A DNA stretch of 64,000 bases from Candidatus Bathyarchaeota archaeon A05DMB-4 (GTDB lineage: Archaea > Thermoproteota > Bathyarchaeia > Bathyarchaeales > SOJC01): NCBI GenBank assembly GCA_019685575.1, contig JABFQO010000002.1, forward strand, positions 62,001 through 126,000. The letters run 5' to 3'. Shown here one piece after another: positions 24,964-33,704 of this stretch (positions within the stretch are counted from its first letter, which is position 1; each line of letters opens with the position of its first letter). The position numbers and the translations under genes were made by a program. Under the pieces are notes generated by a model that worked only from the letters and a program-made list of their open reading frames with translations, searched no databases and was not told the DNA's origin.

Positions 24964-25291
24964 AATAACTATGAATTTCATACCGGTGTACACGTCGACA
25001 TAACTCTTTACGAGTTTCATTTTTGGCATGTTTGTTTTTAGCAATGCAAGGTTGACAAGATTCGGGCTTTTCCCTATCAGCCCTTGCAAACAAGATAGAG
25101 CAACTTAAAATTGGTGCAAAAATAGCTCTGAGCCTATTTTGGCGCCTAATAGAAAGGTCTAGTCAACTGCTGTGTGCGCCTTACAATCGAAAAGCAGCGC
25201 CTCTACAATGCCTTGTGCAAAAACGATACTATCTCTAGGGAGCGTGTGCACACATAAACACCAAACAACAAGAAAAAAAGAATATGAGAAG
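24964..25291. other. Gene-free 328-bp stretch with a degenerate repeat fragment
   Basis: No credible gene on either strand. Bases 25135-25163 contain TTTTGGCGCCTAATAGAA, close to the TTTGGAGCCTAATAGGA core of the 88-bp repeat, and may be an eroded fifth copy in the same orientation as copy A. A 44-nt imperfect hairpin is possible at 25045-25088 (TGCAAGG with CCTTGCA). Neither is strong alone. Confidence 0.3.
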
Positions 25292-26671
25292 TTAGGAACT
25301 ACCTTTCAGCACTTGCTCTTCGCTTGGTGGCGGCGGAATAAGCCCTTGCTTCATCAAAGCCATCGTTGATTCCCGAGCGTTCTTGATAATCGCTACTGCG
25401 TGGTCCCAGAGTTCTTGACGGCTCGGCTTAATTCGTGCTACGCCTTCTTTTATGCTCTCTAAAGCACACGCAACTGCTTCTCGCGGAAACACTTCCCACT
25501 CTTCCATACGCGGAGTAATGTCGCCTTCGTGGATTCCTCTTTCCTCGGCAAACTTTGCCAGTTCTTCAGCCGCAGCCACGCACATGTCGTCAGTAATAGT
25601 CTTCGCCTTCACGTCCAAGACGCCCCTGAAAATTCCCGGAAAGCCTAGGCTGTTATTAATTTGATTCTCAAAGTCGCTCCGACCAGTGCCCACAACACGC
25701 GCGCCAGCCTCTTTAGCCTCCCACGGCCAGATTTCAGGAATCGGATTAGCACATGCAAACACTATACTGTTCGTCGCCATTCTTGCAACCCACTCCTTCT
25801 TTATAACGCCCGGCCCAGGAGTAGACGCGGCAACGACAGCGTCCACGCCCTTCAACGAATCAGCAAGATTTCCGGTCCTGTGCTCAGCGTTAGTTTTTTG
25901 AGCCAACTCATACTTCCACGGGTCTTCGTCTTTTATGGCTTTGATGTCCGGCCTGTCAGCGGTAACGATGCCCTTCGTGTCGACCATGATGATGTTGCCA
26001 GGCTTGAAGCCAGCCTTTATCATGACGTAAGCCGTGCGGATGTTCGCGGCACCCGAACCCACGAGCGTCACAAGGACATTCTGCTTCTTCTTTCCCACGA
26101 CTTTCAACGCGTTAATCAAACCAGCCAAAATAATCGTCGCTGTGCCTTGCTGGTCATCGTGCCACACGGGAATCTGCAGTTTCTCACGGGCCTTTTCGAG
26201 TATGTAGAAGCATTTTGGCTTGGAGATATCTTCGAGGTTAATGCCGCCGAAGGTGGGCTCGATTAACTCGCAGGCTCTAACGATTTCGTCCGGGTCTTTT
26301 GTGTTTAGGCATATAGGAAACGCGTCAACTCCGCCGAGATACTTGAACAACAAAGACTTTCCTTCCATCACGGGCATGCCTGCCTCTGGTCCGATGTCGC
26401 CCAACCCCAAGACACGGGTGCCATCAGTCACGACTGCCACAAAGTTAGAACGGTTAGTCTGACGCCAAACTTCCTCTGGATGCTCCTTAATCTGTTTACA
26501 CGACGCCGCAACGCCAGGTGTGTACCAAATTGCAAAGTCAGCGGGGCTTCGAATTGGACACTTGGGCAAAACTTGAACTTTACCTTCGTAGAACGGATGA
26601 TAGGCAAGCGCTAGTTTGCTGGGTTTTTTGGCTTTTTCCAACAATTCCTCAACAGTAACTTTCTTAGCCAA
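25292..26671 (-). CDS. NAD(P)-dependent malic enzyme
   Basis: A 459-residue short (bacterial/archaeal-type) malic enzyme. It opens with ALAYHPFYEGKVQVLPKCP (about 21-39), has the tyrosine/lysine active-site region YTPGVAASC and the substrate loop FPICLNTKDPDE, and then the NAD(P) domain beginning LVTLVGSGAANIRTAYVMI. It decarboxylates malate to pyruvate with CO2 and NAD(P)H. The last 100 residues, after the cofactor domain, are ordinary for the family; no phosphotransacetylase extension is fused. A perfect 7-3-7 inverted repeat stands in its promoter, so the gene is probably regulated. Confidence 0.93.
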   Translation of the reverse strand: MAKKVTVEELLEKAKKPSKLALAYHPFYEGKVQVLPKCPIRSPADFAIWYTPGVAASCKQIKEHPEEVWRQTNRSNFVAVVTDGTRVLGLGDIGPEAGMPVMEGKSLLFKYLGGVDAFPICLNTKDPDEIVRACELIEPTFGGINLEDISKPKCFYILEKAREKLQIPVWHDDQQGTATIILAGLINALKVVGKKKQNVLVTLVGSGAANIRTAYVMIKAGFKPGNIIMVDTKGIVTADRPDIKAIKDEDPWKYELAQKTNAEHRTGNLADSLKGVDAVVAASTPGPGVIKKEWVARMATNSIVFACANPIPEIWPWEAKEAGARVVGTGRSDFENQINNSLGFPGIFRGVLDVKAKTITDDMCVAAAEELAKFAEERGIHEGDITPRMEEWEVFPREAVACALESIKEGVARIKPSRQELWDHAVAIIKNARESTMALMKQGLIPPPPSEEQVLKGSS

Positions 26672-26694
26672 CGTTTTTTCACCTTTTTTTAGGT

Positions 26695-26711
26695 AACGTA
26701 GAGACTACGTT
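26695..26711. promoter_or_regulatory. Inverted repeat in the malic enzyme promoter
   Basis: AACGTAG-AGA-CTACGTT, a perfect 7+3+7 repeat 24-40 nt upstream of the ATG. On the minus strand a TATA-like TTATATG lies just beyond it (26718-26724), so the repeat covers the expected start site, as an operator would. TTTTAGGTAAC, the half-site of the palindrome at 10830, overlaps its edge (26687-26697). Confidence 0.45.
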
Positions 26712-26869
26712 CTACCACATATAAGAGATTTAAGGATTATGCCAATGTCTCCTCCAAAAACTCGGGAATTTCGCGCAAATCTGTATTGAAAATTCATAAG
26801 CCTATTAAATACTACTCATCTATCACAGTCAAAATCAGAATAACAAAAACAAAAAAAGGAGAAAACCGA

Positions 26870-28351
26870 ATGAAAACGAGAGCATTAACCGGCATTTTCC
26901 TTATCCTATGCGTAGCGTCTTCGGCAGGCTTGCTACCGATTTCGATGGCAGACACATTAACTGAAAACGACTTTAAAATCGAAGGCGGCTGGAGCAAGAC
27001 AGTCGACTTTTTCAACTACGCACGTGCTTCTGCGCCTCTGTTAAGAAGACCACCAGCAGATTGGCACGCATGGACTTACGTGACATACATAAACACCACG
27101 GGATTCCAGTTACTCTACTGTGGATTAGAAAACGTAACCTTCGGAACCGCTGCTACGCTTACTCTTCCTATTCAAACATTCCTCATGCACTACAAAACTG
27201 AAAACACAAAAACAGACATAGTCACCGCGTCGTCCTTTTTGATGTTGATGGCTTTCAACGAGACCGAAACCACGCTTTTCCAAGGGTCCCCGGACATCAA
27301 CGACGTCTTGTATTCTTCTATAAACCTTGAAGTTGATATATCCGGCAGTTTTGAAGGAGGCACGCCGCCAACACTTAGTAGCAAGACAAAGGTGTTTCCT
27401 TTAACAAACTCCAGCGACGGATTAAATTGGTCTTGGGGAATGCAATACACTAACCTCACGGCAATTTGGTTCAGAACATGGATAAACCCAGACGACCCCC
27501 ACTTTAACAGCGCCCTTGCTGCAATAACAAGGTATGACGAGCTAACTTTCACGTACAATCTGACGATAGACAAAGACACGCATAAAGCAACTTTGATGGA
27601 AAACCACGTAATAGGCAGAATGCGTGACTTGTGGATACCCGCATCATGGTCCTACTACAATAGCACGGGGCACTATGGCTTGTTTGGACAGATTAAGTAC
27701 CCAGACAACGAAACCATCTACAGCTTTTTGGACGAACAAAAAATCGAGATGAGCATAATTCAATATCAAACCACGTTGATGATAGACCATACGACCTTGA
27801 GTAAAGCCGGCACACAAAACGTCACAGACAACGAAGTGGACGTATCAAACGCGGATATCACGACAACAGCAGACACCGGAGAAACCGTGTTCACCGCATC
27901 CTTCGGAACAAAAAAGACCTACAGACTATACAATTTCACACTTGACCAAAACGAAAACACGTACAGCAATTACACGGCAGTTACGAGAACCAGCAAGATT
28001 CGCGGCTTCGCTTTCAACGGCGTAATCCAAAACTGCGTCGCTTTCCTACGGTACGTTCCCTACGCTTTGAGGCACATCAACCAACCCTTGTACAACAAGT
28101 ACAGCCAAGGCGAGACCTTGCTGTTGAACGTAACCGGCGCCAACTACTTCTACATAATCTCGTACCCAACCTACAGCGGCTACAGAATCGAACACGACCC
28201 CACGTACACGTACTACATAGCGCCAATGGAAGAGTCGCAATCGCCACCTTTAGGCTGGGGCGGCGTTATTGTCGTAGCAATAGTGATAATCGCCATCCTG
28301 CTCGTCATCAGCATAGTGATAAGACGAAGGAAACAACAAACACAACCATAA
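26870..28351 (+). CDS. Large exported protein with C-terminal membrane anchor
   Basis: A 493-residue protein from ATG 26870, which is preceded by AAAAAGGAGAAAA. It has an N-terminal signal peptide (about 1-26, ending ISMAD), a long threonine-, asparagine- and tyrosine-rich outer domain with many N-glycosylation sequons, and a C-terminal helix (GVIVVAIVIIAILLVISIVI) followed by RRRKQQ. The topology is type I with the bulk outside. No catalytic motif is apparent and I do not recognise the family. It resembles the surface proteins common in this lineage, possibly cell-envelope or adhesion proteins. A T tract after the stop suggests it is monocistronic. Confidence 0.7.
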   Translation: MKTRALTGIFLILCVASSAGLLPISMADTLTENDFKIEGGWSKTVDFFNYARASAPLLRRPPADWHAWTYVTYINTTGFQLLYCGLENVTFGTAATLTLPIQTFLMHYKTENTKTDIVTASSFLMLMAFNETETTLFQGSPDINDVLYSSINLEVDISGSFEGGTPPTLSSKTKVFPLTNSSDGLNWSWGMQYTNLTAIWFRTWINPDDPHFNSALAAITRYDELTFTYNLTIDKDTHKATLMENHVIGRMRDLWIPASWSYYNSTGHYGLFGQIKYPDNETIYSFLDEQKIEMSIIQYQTTLMIDHTTLSKAGTQNVTDNEVDVSNADITTTADTGETVFTASFGTKKTYRLYNFTLDQNENTYSNYTAVTRTSKIRGFAFNGVIQNCVAFLRYVPYALRHINQPLYNKYSQGETLLLNVTGANYFYIISYPTYSGYRIEHDPTYTYYIAPMEESQSPPLGWGGVIVVAIVIIAILLVISIVIRRRKQQTQP

Positions 28352-28365
28352 CTCTAACAAAACCT

Positions 28366-28380
28366 ATTTTTTTTCTTTTT
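28366..28380 (+). terminator. T-tract terminator after the exported protein gene
   Basis: Fourteen bases, all T but for one C, starting 15 nt after the stop codon. Confidence 0.5.
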
Positions 28381-28401
28381 AATTCATAAACAGCGAATTT
28401 C

Positions 28402-29013
28402 CTATACTCTTGCCTTCATAATTTCAAGCGCATCTCTTAGCCTTGCAGAAGTTAGACCGCCAAGCCCCACCAGTTCTTCAGTCGTCAAAAAACTATTAGC
28501 GTTAGAATCGAACAGAACATTCGCCGACGCGGAGAACTCTTCGTTTTCAGCCCACAAAATAACCGTCAACGGCACAAAAGGAAGAGAATAAATTTTAACT
28601 GAATATTCACCGTAAGCCTGCGGTGTGCCACCTAACAGTTTTGCTGCTTTCATAAACGCTCGAGGCTTGGAACCGAAGGTTTTTGCGAGAGGCTGTATTG
28701 AACGTTCGACGAAAGCCTTATAGTACGCTAGTCCGCCGACGAGTTGATTGAAGGAAACCAGTTTCGCCGTCTCGGGAACCATCTTCGCGTTTGCATAACC
28801 ATAGAGAACAAAATAAACGGTTACGTCCCAACTTGTTAAAGGTTGCCGTCTCAGTTCGTCGTAGATGCTTCCGTCATCAAGACAAAGCCGAAATCCCAAA
28901 AAACTCAAAGCGTTTTCGTCAGGAAAACCAAGATGTCCCCGTAGGCTACGTATCTGGTTTTTGCAGCTGTTCCAGTTCCACAATTCGCGCACTTGGTCAC
29001 GGGGCTTTGGCAA
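28402..29013 (-). CDS. DUF3786 family protein
   Basis: A 203-residue protein with the DUF3786 pattern: LTSWDVTVYFVLYGYA (about 59-74), VSFNQLVGGLAYYKAFVERS, an AAKLLGG turn and LPFVPLTVILWAENEEFSAS. Members are known mainly from anaerobes that use corrinoid proteins, but their role is unknown. Here it lies 19 nt after a cob(I)alamin adenosyltransferase gene and is surely cotranscribed, which strengthens a corrinoid link. No cysteine cluster conserved for metal binding is evident. Confidence 0.75.
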   Translation of the reverse strand: MPKPRDQVRELWNWNSCKNQIRSLRGHLGFPDENALSFLGFRLCLDDGSIYDELRRQPLTSWDVTVYFVLYGYANAKMVPETAKLVSFNQLVGGLAYYKAFVERSIQPLAKTFGSKPRAFMKAAKLLGGTPQAYGEYSVKIYSLPFVPLTVILWAENEEFSASANVLFDSNANSFLTTEELVGLGGLTSARLRDALEIMKARV

Positions 29014-29032
29014 GTTTAGAATGGTTCCCTTT

Positions 29033-29545
29033 TTAGTATTGTATGCCCTTTGTGGTCGGTGTTTTTTCTGGGAATTTTACGGGTACGACTTCGTTGACAA
29101 AGTCTGCGCGGTTGATGAGTTCTTTAGGCGCGTAGCGTCCAGTTAAAACCACTTGGGTACGTCGGGGAACAAGGTCGAGGAACGCTAGCACATCGTCGAT
29201 GCTTAGAAGTTTGCAGTAAAGCGCCAAGTTGATTTCGTCCAGAACAAGTAAGTGTGGTTTTTTCGCTATCATAATCTGCCGTGCGAATTTTAACGCGTTT
29301 TTGGCAAGTTTTCGGTCTTCCTCATTTAGGTTTTTTAGTCCATGCCACCCTTTTCGTCCGAACTGGTAGATTTCGTAGTAGGGTGCGAGTGTTTTTCTTA
29401 TTTTGTATTCGCCCGTGTTTTTCCACCATTTCATGAATTGAACGATAACTACGTGGCGGCGGTGCCCAACGGTGCGGAGAGCCAATCCCAGTGCGTTGGT
29501 TGTTTTTCCTCCTCCTAATCCTGTGTACAGGTAAATGTGTCCCAT
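29033..29545 (-). CDS. cobO: Cob(I)yrinic acid a,c-diamide adenosyltransferase (BtuR/CobO type)
   Basis: A 170-residue P-loop protein of the CobA/CobO/BtuR family. It has an N-terminal IYLYTGLGGGKTTNA nucleotide loop (the family's usual GKGKTT is GGGKTT here), QFMKWWKNTGE, the Walker B-like block LLVLDEINLALY, and VVLTGRYAPKELI near the end. It transfers the 5'-deoxyadenosyl group of ATP to the cobalt of reduced corrinoids in the cytoplasm. It is the first gene of a pair with DUF3786 and is divergent from the translation operon at 29632. It indicates that the cell makes or salvages adenosylcobamides. Confidence 0.88.
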   Translation of the reverse strand: MGHIYLYTGLGGGKTTNALGLALRTVGHRRHVVIVQFMKWWKNTGEYKIRKTLAPYYEIYQFGRKGWHGLKNLNEEDRKLAKNALKFARQIMIAKKPHLLVLDEINLALYCKLLSIDDVLAFLDLVPRRTQVVLTGRYAPKELINRADFVNEVVPVKFPEKTPTTKGIQY

Positions 29546-29631
29546 GTGCTTTGCCTTAAGTACATTCTAATTGCCTCTGTGTTAAAAGCTTTTAAACAAC
29601 TTTGCCTTTGCTTAAGAATAAACATGCATGA

Positions 29632-30054
29632 ATGGCGTTTAAAATGAAGACAGATTACAAACAACTACTGAAACGTGCACAAGAAAAACTCCCGCCCGAG
29701 GTTATGAAGAAGGGAAGGTTTGAAATGCCCACCTTCCAATCGTACAACATCGGCATGCGCACTTACGTACGGAATTTTAAAGAAGTTGCGGATGCGTTGA
29801 ATCGTGATCCACAGCACTTGCTTAAGTTTCTTACTAAGGAGATGGCGACTGCCGCGACGACAGAGAGCGGAAGGGCAATTTTCCAGGGAAAGTTCACGGC
29901 TGAGACGCTGAATTTGCTTCTGGGTCGTTATGTTGACAGGTTCTTGAAGTGCCCCATCTGTAAGGGTTTTGATACGAAAATCGTAAAAGAGAGGCGTCTC
30001 TCATTTTTATTATGTGAGATATGCGGTGCACGGTCGCCTGTACCTCTCGTATAG
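29632..30054 (+). CDS. Translation initiation factor aIF2 beta subunit
   Basis: A 140-residue aIF2-beta. It has an N-terminal helix contacting the gamma subunit (YKQLLKRAQEKLP), the central alpha-beta domain (RTYVRNFKEVADALNRDPQH) and a C-terminal zinc ribbon with CPIC and CEIC pairs. It is part of the trimeric factor that brings initiator tRNA to the small ribosomal subunit. The ATG at 29632 and another three codons on are both possible starts. A TATA-like TTTTAAAC about 35-45 nt upstream serves this seven-gene information operon. Confidence 0.94.
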   Translation: MAFKMKTDYKQLLKRAQEKLPPEVMKKGRFEMPTFQSYNIGMRTYVRNFKEVADALNRDPQHLLKFLTKEMATAATTESGRAIFQGKFTAETLNLLLGRYVDRFLKCPICKGFDTKIVKERRLSFLLCEICGARSPVPLV

Positions 30055-30072
30055 ACGAAAAGTTGCGTTGAT

Positions 30073-30372
30073 GTGTTGGATGTCTACGTAAACATGCGAA
30101 AATGGGGCAAATGCGTCTTATTAGCCACGTGTGACGCTGAACTTTTAGGAAAAACCCTGAAAGAAGGCAAGATAGTATTCCACGTACACGAAAAATTCTA
30201 TAAAGGACCAAGGGTCACGTTGGAAGAAGCCTTGGAACTCATCAAACAATCGACCATCGTAAACATGGTAGGTCACAAAATCGTCCAGAAAGCCATCGAA
30301 AACGGCTTTGTCCACCCAGAGGCGGTTTTAACGATTGAAGGCGTGCCCCACGCACAAATTGTGAAGGTTTAG
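30073..30372 (+). CDS. DUF424 family protein
   Basis: A 99-residue protein from GTG 30073. It matches the archaeal DUF424 (COG2412) family: VNMRKWGKCVLLATCDAELL at the start, GKTLKEGKIVFHVHEKFY in the middle, and NMVGHKIVQKAIENGF with VLTIEGVPHAQ at the end. Its function is unknown, but it is almost always encoded with aIF2-beta and aIF1A, as here, suggesting a role in translation initiation or ribosome work. It follows aIF2-beta by 18 nt. Confidence 0.85.
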   Translation: MLDVYVNMRKWGKCVLLATCDAELLGKTLKEGKIVFHVHEKFYKGPRVTLEEALELIKQSTIVNMVGHKIVQKAIENGFVHPEAVLTIEGVPHAQIVKV

Positions 30373-30434
30373 CGAATGGAATATATTTAAGCCAGATGCG
30401 TGTTTCAATAGTGTTATAGACTGAGTGTGAACTC

Positions 30435-30740
30435 TTGGGAAAAAAGAAAGTCCTAAGCGAAGAAGACATAAACAATTTAGTAATCCCGGCACCGACCGAT
30501 GTGCTAGGTGTCGCCATAAAACTACTCGGTTTTGACCGAGTGCTCGTAAAATGCCAAGATGGCCACGAAAGACTCTGCCGTATCCGAGGCAACATGAAAC
30601 GACGCGTCTGGATACGTGAAGGCGACATCGTCCTCGTTTCACCGTGGGACTTCCAATCCGACAAACGAGGAGACCTTATTTGGCGATACACGAAAGCACA
30701 AGCCGACACACTCCGAAAAAAAGGCTACCTAACCATGTAG
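30435..30740 (+). CDS. Translation initiation factor aIF1A
   Basis: A 101-residue OB-fold protein beginning at TTG 30435. It has the core RVLVKCQDGHERLCRIRGNM with RRVWIREGDIVLVSPWDFQ, the defining eIF1A/IF1 signature. It binds the A site of the small subunit during initiation. A second TATA-like element (TATATTTAA, 30382-30390) lies in the 62-nt gap before it, so it may also be transcribed separately from the upstream genes. It is followed by rio1 after 13 nt. Confidence 0.94.
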   Translation: MGKKKVLSEEDINNLVIPAPTDVLGVAIKLLGFDRVLVKCQDGHERLCRIRGNMKRRVWIREGDIVLVSPWDFQSDKRGDLIWRYTKAQADTLRKKGYLTM

Positions 30741-30753
30741 CAGGGAAAAGAAG

Positions 30754-31548
30754 GTGGCCTACAGAAAACGCCTTCAAAAAAAGCTTCTGCGTAAAGAAAA
30801 AACCTACGAAACTGAACAGTTGATGAAAGAAAAAAGAAGCGAAGAATACGAGGTTTTGGAAGAAGTTTTCGACCGCTCCACGCTTATGACGATTTACGAC
30901 CTCATGAATAAAGGCGTAATAGGCGAAATCTACGGCGTAGTCAAAGCAGGAAAAGAGGCACGAATCTACTGGGGCAAAGCCCCGGATGGAAAAGAACTAG
31001 CGATTAAAATCTACTTGACAATTTCCTCAGAATTCAAAAAGGGTAAACTAATCTACATCGAAGGCGACCCTAGGTTCAAAAACGTAAAACACGACACTCG
31101 CTCACTCGTTTTTGCTTGGGCGCTTAAAGAGTACAAAAACCTTGAACTCGCCGCCCAAGCGGGCGTAAAAGTACCTCGCCCGATAGCCGTCAAAAACAAC
31201 GTGCTTATCATGCAATTCATCGGGAAAAACGGCGACCAAGCACCAGTCTTGAAAGAAATGCCGCCGAAAGACCCAGAAAAATTCTACGAGCACCTACTTG
31301 AGAACATACAAAAATTATATCAAAAAGCAAACCTCGTACACGGCGACATAAGCGAATACAACATCATGATTTGGCAAAACAAGCCCGTACTGTTCGACAT
31401 CGCCCAAGCAGTGCCCTTAGAGCATCCGATGGCGGACACCTTTTTAAGAAGAGACATAACTAACCTTACACGCTATTTCCGAAAACTCGGAGTAGCCGTA
31501 TTAACCGAAGAAGAAGCATACAGGAGGATCACAAGTGGCAACTCCTAG
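30754..31548 (+). CDS. rio1: RIO1-type serine protein kinase
   Basis: A 264-residue RIO kinase from GTG 30754. It has a nucleotide loop IYGVVKAGKEARIYWG, a lysine in LAIKIYL, the RIO1-specific flexible loop segment STLMTIYDL, catalytic HGDISEYNIM and the metal-binding aspartate in VLFDIAQAV. RIO1 acts in late maturation of the small ribosomal subunit, using its ATPase/kinase switch. Its end overlaps the KH-protein gene by 14 nt, and that partner is also a small-subunit assembly factor, so the two act in the same process. Confidence 0.93.
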   Translation: MAYRKRLQKKLLRKEKTYETEQLMKEKRSEEYEVLEEVFDRSTLMTIYDLMNKGVIGEIYGVVKAGKEARIYWGKAPDGKELAIKIYLTISSEFKKGKLIYIEGDPRFKNVKHDTRSLVFAWALKEYKNLELAAQAGVKVPRPIAVKNNVLIMQFIGKNGDQAPVLKEMPPKDPEKFYEHLLENIQKLYQKANLVHGDISEYNIMIWQNKPVLFDIAQAVPLEHPMADTFLRRDITNLTRYFRKLGVAVLTEEEAYRRITSGNS

Positions 31549-32122
31549 CGTGTTTGTTAGAGTTCCAAAAGAACGCGTAGGCGCACTCGTCGGACCTGAA
31601 GGACTCGTCAAAACACGCATAGAAGAAAAACTAAAAGTAAAACTTCAGATAGACAGCGAAACCGGAAACGTTGACATAATCTTATCGCCTCAAACCGACG
31701 ACCCCTCTGTACTTTTTAGAGCCAGAGAAATCGTTACGGCGATTGGAAGAGGGTTCTCGCCGGAGCACGCATTCCGTTTGTTAAACGATGAAGAGGCTAT
31801 TTTCGCGCTACTTGACCTGCACGATGTGGTAGGCAAGTCTGAGGCTGATTTGAAACGTATTCGCGGAAGAGTCATCGGAGAAAACGGCAGAACAAGAAGA
31901 CTAATTGAAGAACTAACAGAAACCCATGTTTCGGTCTATGGTCATACAATCGGCATCATAGGCGACGCTGAACAAGTTGAAATCGCAAAACAAGCCATCC
32001 AAATGCTGCTCAAAGGTGGTCTTCACGCAACTGTTTACCGGTTTCTTCATGCAAAACGAAGAGAACTGAAAAAGAGAAAGCTGGAATTATGGGAATCCCC
32101 GAAGGAAAGGCTCGAGGAGTAA
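31535..32122 (+). CDS. KH-domain rRNA-processing protein (Dim2/Pno1-like)
   Basis: A 195-residue protein with two KH domains, about 5-75 and 85-165. The second carries the intact loop VIGENGRTRRLIEE. The first has LVGPEGLVKTRIEEKL. This is the archaeal homologue of Dim2/Pno1, which binds the 3' end region of 16S rRNA during 30S assembly. It begins at GTG 31535, inside the rio1 reading frame, a tight coupling that is common in archaea. A basic tail (AKRRELKKRKLEL) follows the KH modules. Confidence 0.9.
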   Translation: MATPSVFVRVPKERVGALVGPEGLVKTRIEEKLKVKLQIDSETGNVDIILSPQTDDPSVLFRAREIVTAIGRGFSPEHAFRLLNDEEAIFALLDLHDVVGKSEADLKRIRGRVIGENGRTRRLIEELTETHVSVYGHTIGIIGDAEQVEIAKQAIQMLLKGGLHATVYRFLHAKRRELKKRKLELWESPKERLEE

Positions 32123-32180
32123 CCGAAGCATTTTTCAAACCCACCAGAATCATTATACGCAAAGAAGAGGAGAAGCCCAC

Positions 32181-33704
32181 GTGGTAACCCAGACCTTTGA
32201 AGAAATCAGCCCCGCAGACTTCTTTTACCGTAACCGTGACATAGCGGGATTTACCAATCCGTCGAGGGCAATCTTCGCTTCAATAAGAGAATTGGTGGAA
32301 AACTCGCTGGATGCAGCAGAGTACGTGATGATTCCACCCGACGTTTATGTTCGTCTTTCATACGTTGGAGAGGCAAGCCCAGAATCTGCGATTTACAAAC
32401 TAAGAGTTATGGATAATGGCTCGGGAATCCCCCCGCAGCACATACCTTCCGCGTTTGGACAAGTCTTGTTCGGTTCAAAATACAAACTCAAACAAACTCG
32501 CGGAACTTTTGGACTCGGCGGAACCATGTCAGTGCTTTATGGACAGATTACCACGCATCAGCCCGCCTTTATCGCCTCCAGCACGGGCATCTCAAAAATT
32601 TACATGTACAAAATAATGATTGACATCCAAAAAAACCGTCCCCTCATCTTAGACCGAAAAATTATCCTAAACAAAGAACGCTGGCGCGGCACGGTTATTG
32701 AGTACAGCCTCGAAGGCGACTACATCCGCGCCATGCCGAAAATTCTCGAGTACCTTAAACAAACTGCACTTGTGAATCCTTATGCAAACATCACTTTCGT
32801 CGACCCGAGGGGAAGGTTGTACAAGTTTATGCGAGCAACCACCAAGATGCCGCCAGCACCCCAAGAGACACTCCCGCATCCCTACGGCGTGGACGTGGAA
32901 ACCCTACAACGACTTATACGGTTCACTCGTTGCAACACAATGCAAGAATTCATGAAAACCCATTTCCACCGCGTGGGCGAACTCACAGCCAGCAAATTTC
33001 TAACTTTTGCAGAAATCCCAGCGTCGAAAAGCCCAAAAAAACTAAAACGCGAAGAAATCGTGCGTCTCGTGCAGAACATGAAACGGTTCAAGGAATTCCT
33101 GCCCCCCGATGCCAGTTGTTTGTCTCCGTTGGGCGAAGAACTATTGCGCACAGGCATATTAAAAGAACTAAAACCCGAGTTTACAGCGGTGCGCCAACGC
33201 AAGCCTTCAACTTATTCCGGTCACCCATTCATCGTCGAAGTAGCCATTGCTTACGGCGGCAACATTCCTCAAAAAGGCGATTTTATCCTCTACCGGTTTG
33301 CCAACCGTATCCCGCTCTTGTACGACGAAGCCAGCGACGTTTCGTTCCGCATAATGAAAGGAATAAACTGGCGAAGATACAAAATCTCCCCGGACATGCC
33401 CATCGCCATCCTAGTTCACATCTGCAGCACTAAGGTTCCATATAAAACTGTGGGGAAAGAATTCATCGCCGACCGACCAGAAGTGAAAAGAGAAATTCTA
33501 AACGGCATGCGAGAAGTTGCCCGGGATCTGCAACACTTTTTGTCGAGGCAGGAACATGTTGAGAGAGAAAGAAAACGTTTAGGCGTGTTTTCCAAGTATC
33601 TGCCAAAAATCGCCCAATTCGCAACCAAACTCGCTGGCAGACAAGAGCCACCAGACATTAAAAAATTGTTAGACAAGGTGAAAACCATTGAAGAAAACGA
33701 GTAG
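32181..33704 (+). CDS. top6B: DNA topoisomerase VI subunit B
   Basis: A 507-residue GHKL ATPase subunit from GTG 32181, with GAGGAG about 10 nt before it. Motifs are RELVENSLDAAE (N box, Mg ligand), DNGSGIP and GTFGLGGTMSVLYGQ. A helix-two-turns-helix segment and the transducer domain follow, ending at the helical linker to subunit A. Length and domains match the short archaeal form without a C-terminal Ig domain. With Top6A it relaxes and decatenates DNA by two-strand passage. The gene ends inside the start of top6A (17-nt overlap), ensuring equal synthesis. Confidence 0.96.
   Translation: MVTQTFEEISPADFFYRNRDIAGFTNPSRAIFASIRELVENSLDAAEYVMIPPDVYVRLSYVGEASPESAIYKLRVMDNGSGIPPQHIPSAFGQVLFGSKYKLKQTRGTFGLGGTMSVLYGQITTHQPAFIASSTGISKIYMYKIMIDIQKNRPLILDRKIILNKERWRGTVIEYSLEGDYIRAMPKILEYLKQTALVNPYANITFVDPRGRLYKFMRATTKMPPAPQETLPHPYGVDVETLQRLIRFTRCNTMQEFMKTHFHRVGELTASKFLTFAEIPASKSPKKLKREEIVRLVQNMKRFKEFLPPDASCLSPLGEELLRTGILKELKPEFTAVRQRKPSTYSGHPFIVEVAIAYGGNIPQKGDFILYRFANRIPLLYDEASDVSFRIMKGINWRRYKISPDMPIAILVHICSTKVPYKTVGKEFIADRPEVKREILNGMREVARDLQHFLSRQEHVERERKRLGVFSKYLPKIAQFATKLAGRQEPPDIKKLLDKVKTIEENE

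Noticed and set aside
25045-25088. 44-nt hairpin (TGCAAGG/CCTTGCA) in the gene-free stretch
   Set aside because: It has only seven outer pairs and a weak inner stem, with no promoter or T tract. Kept as a remark only.
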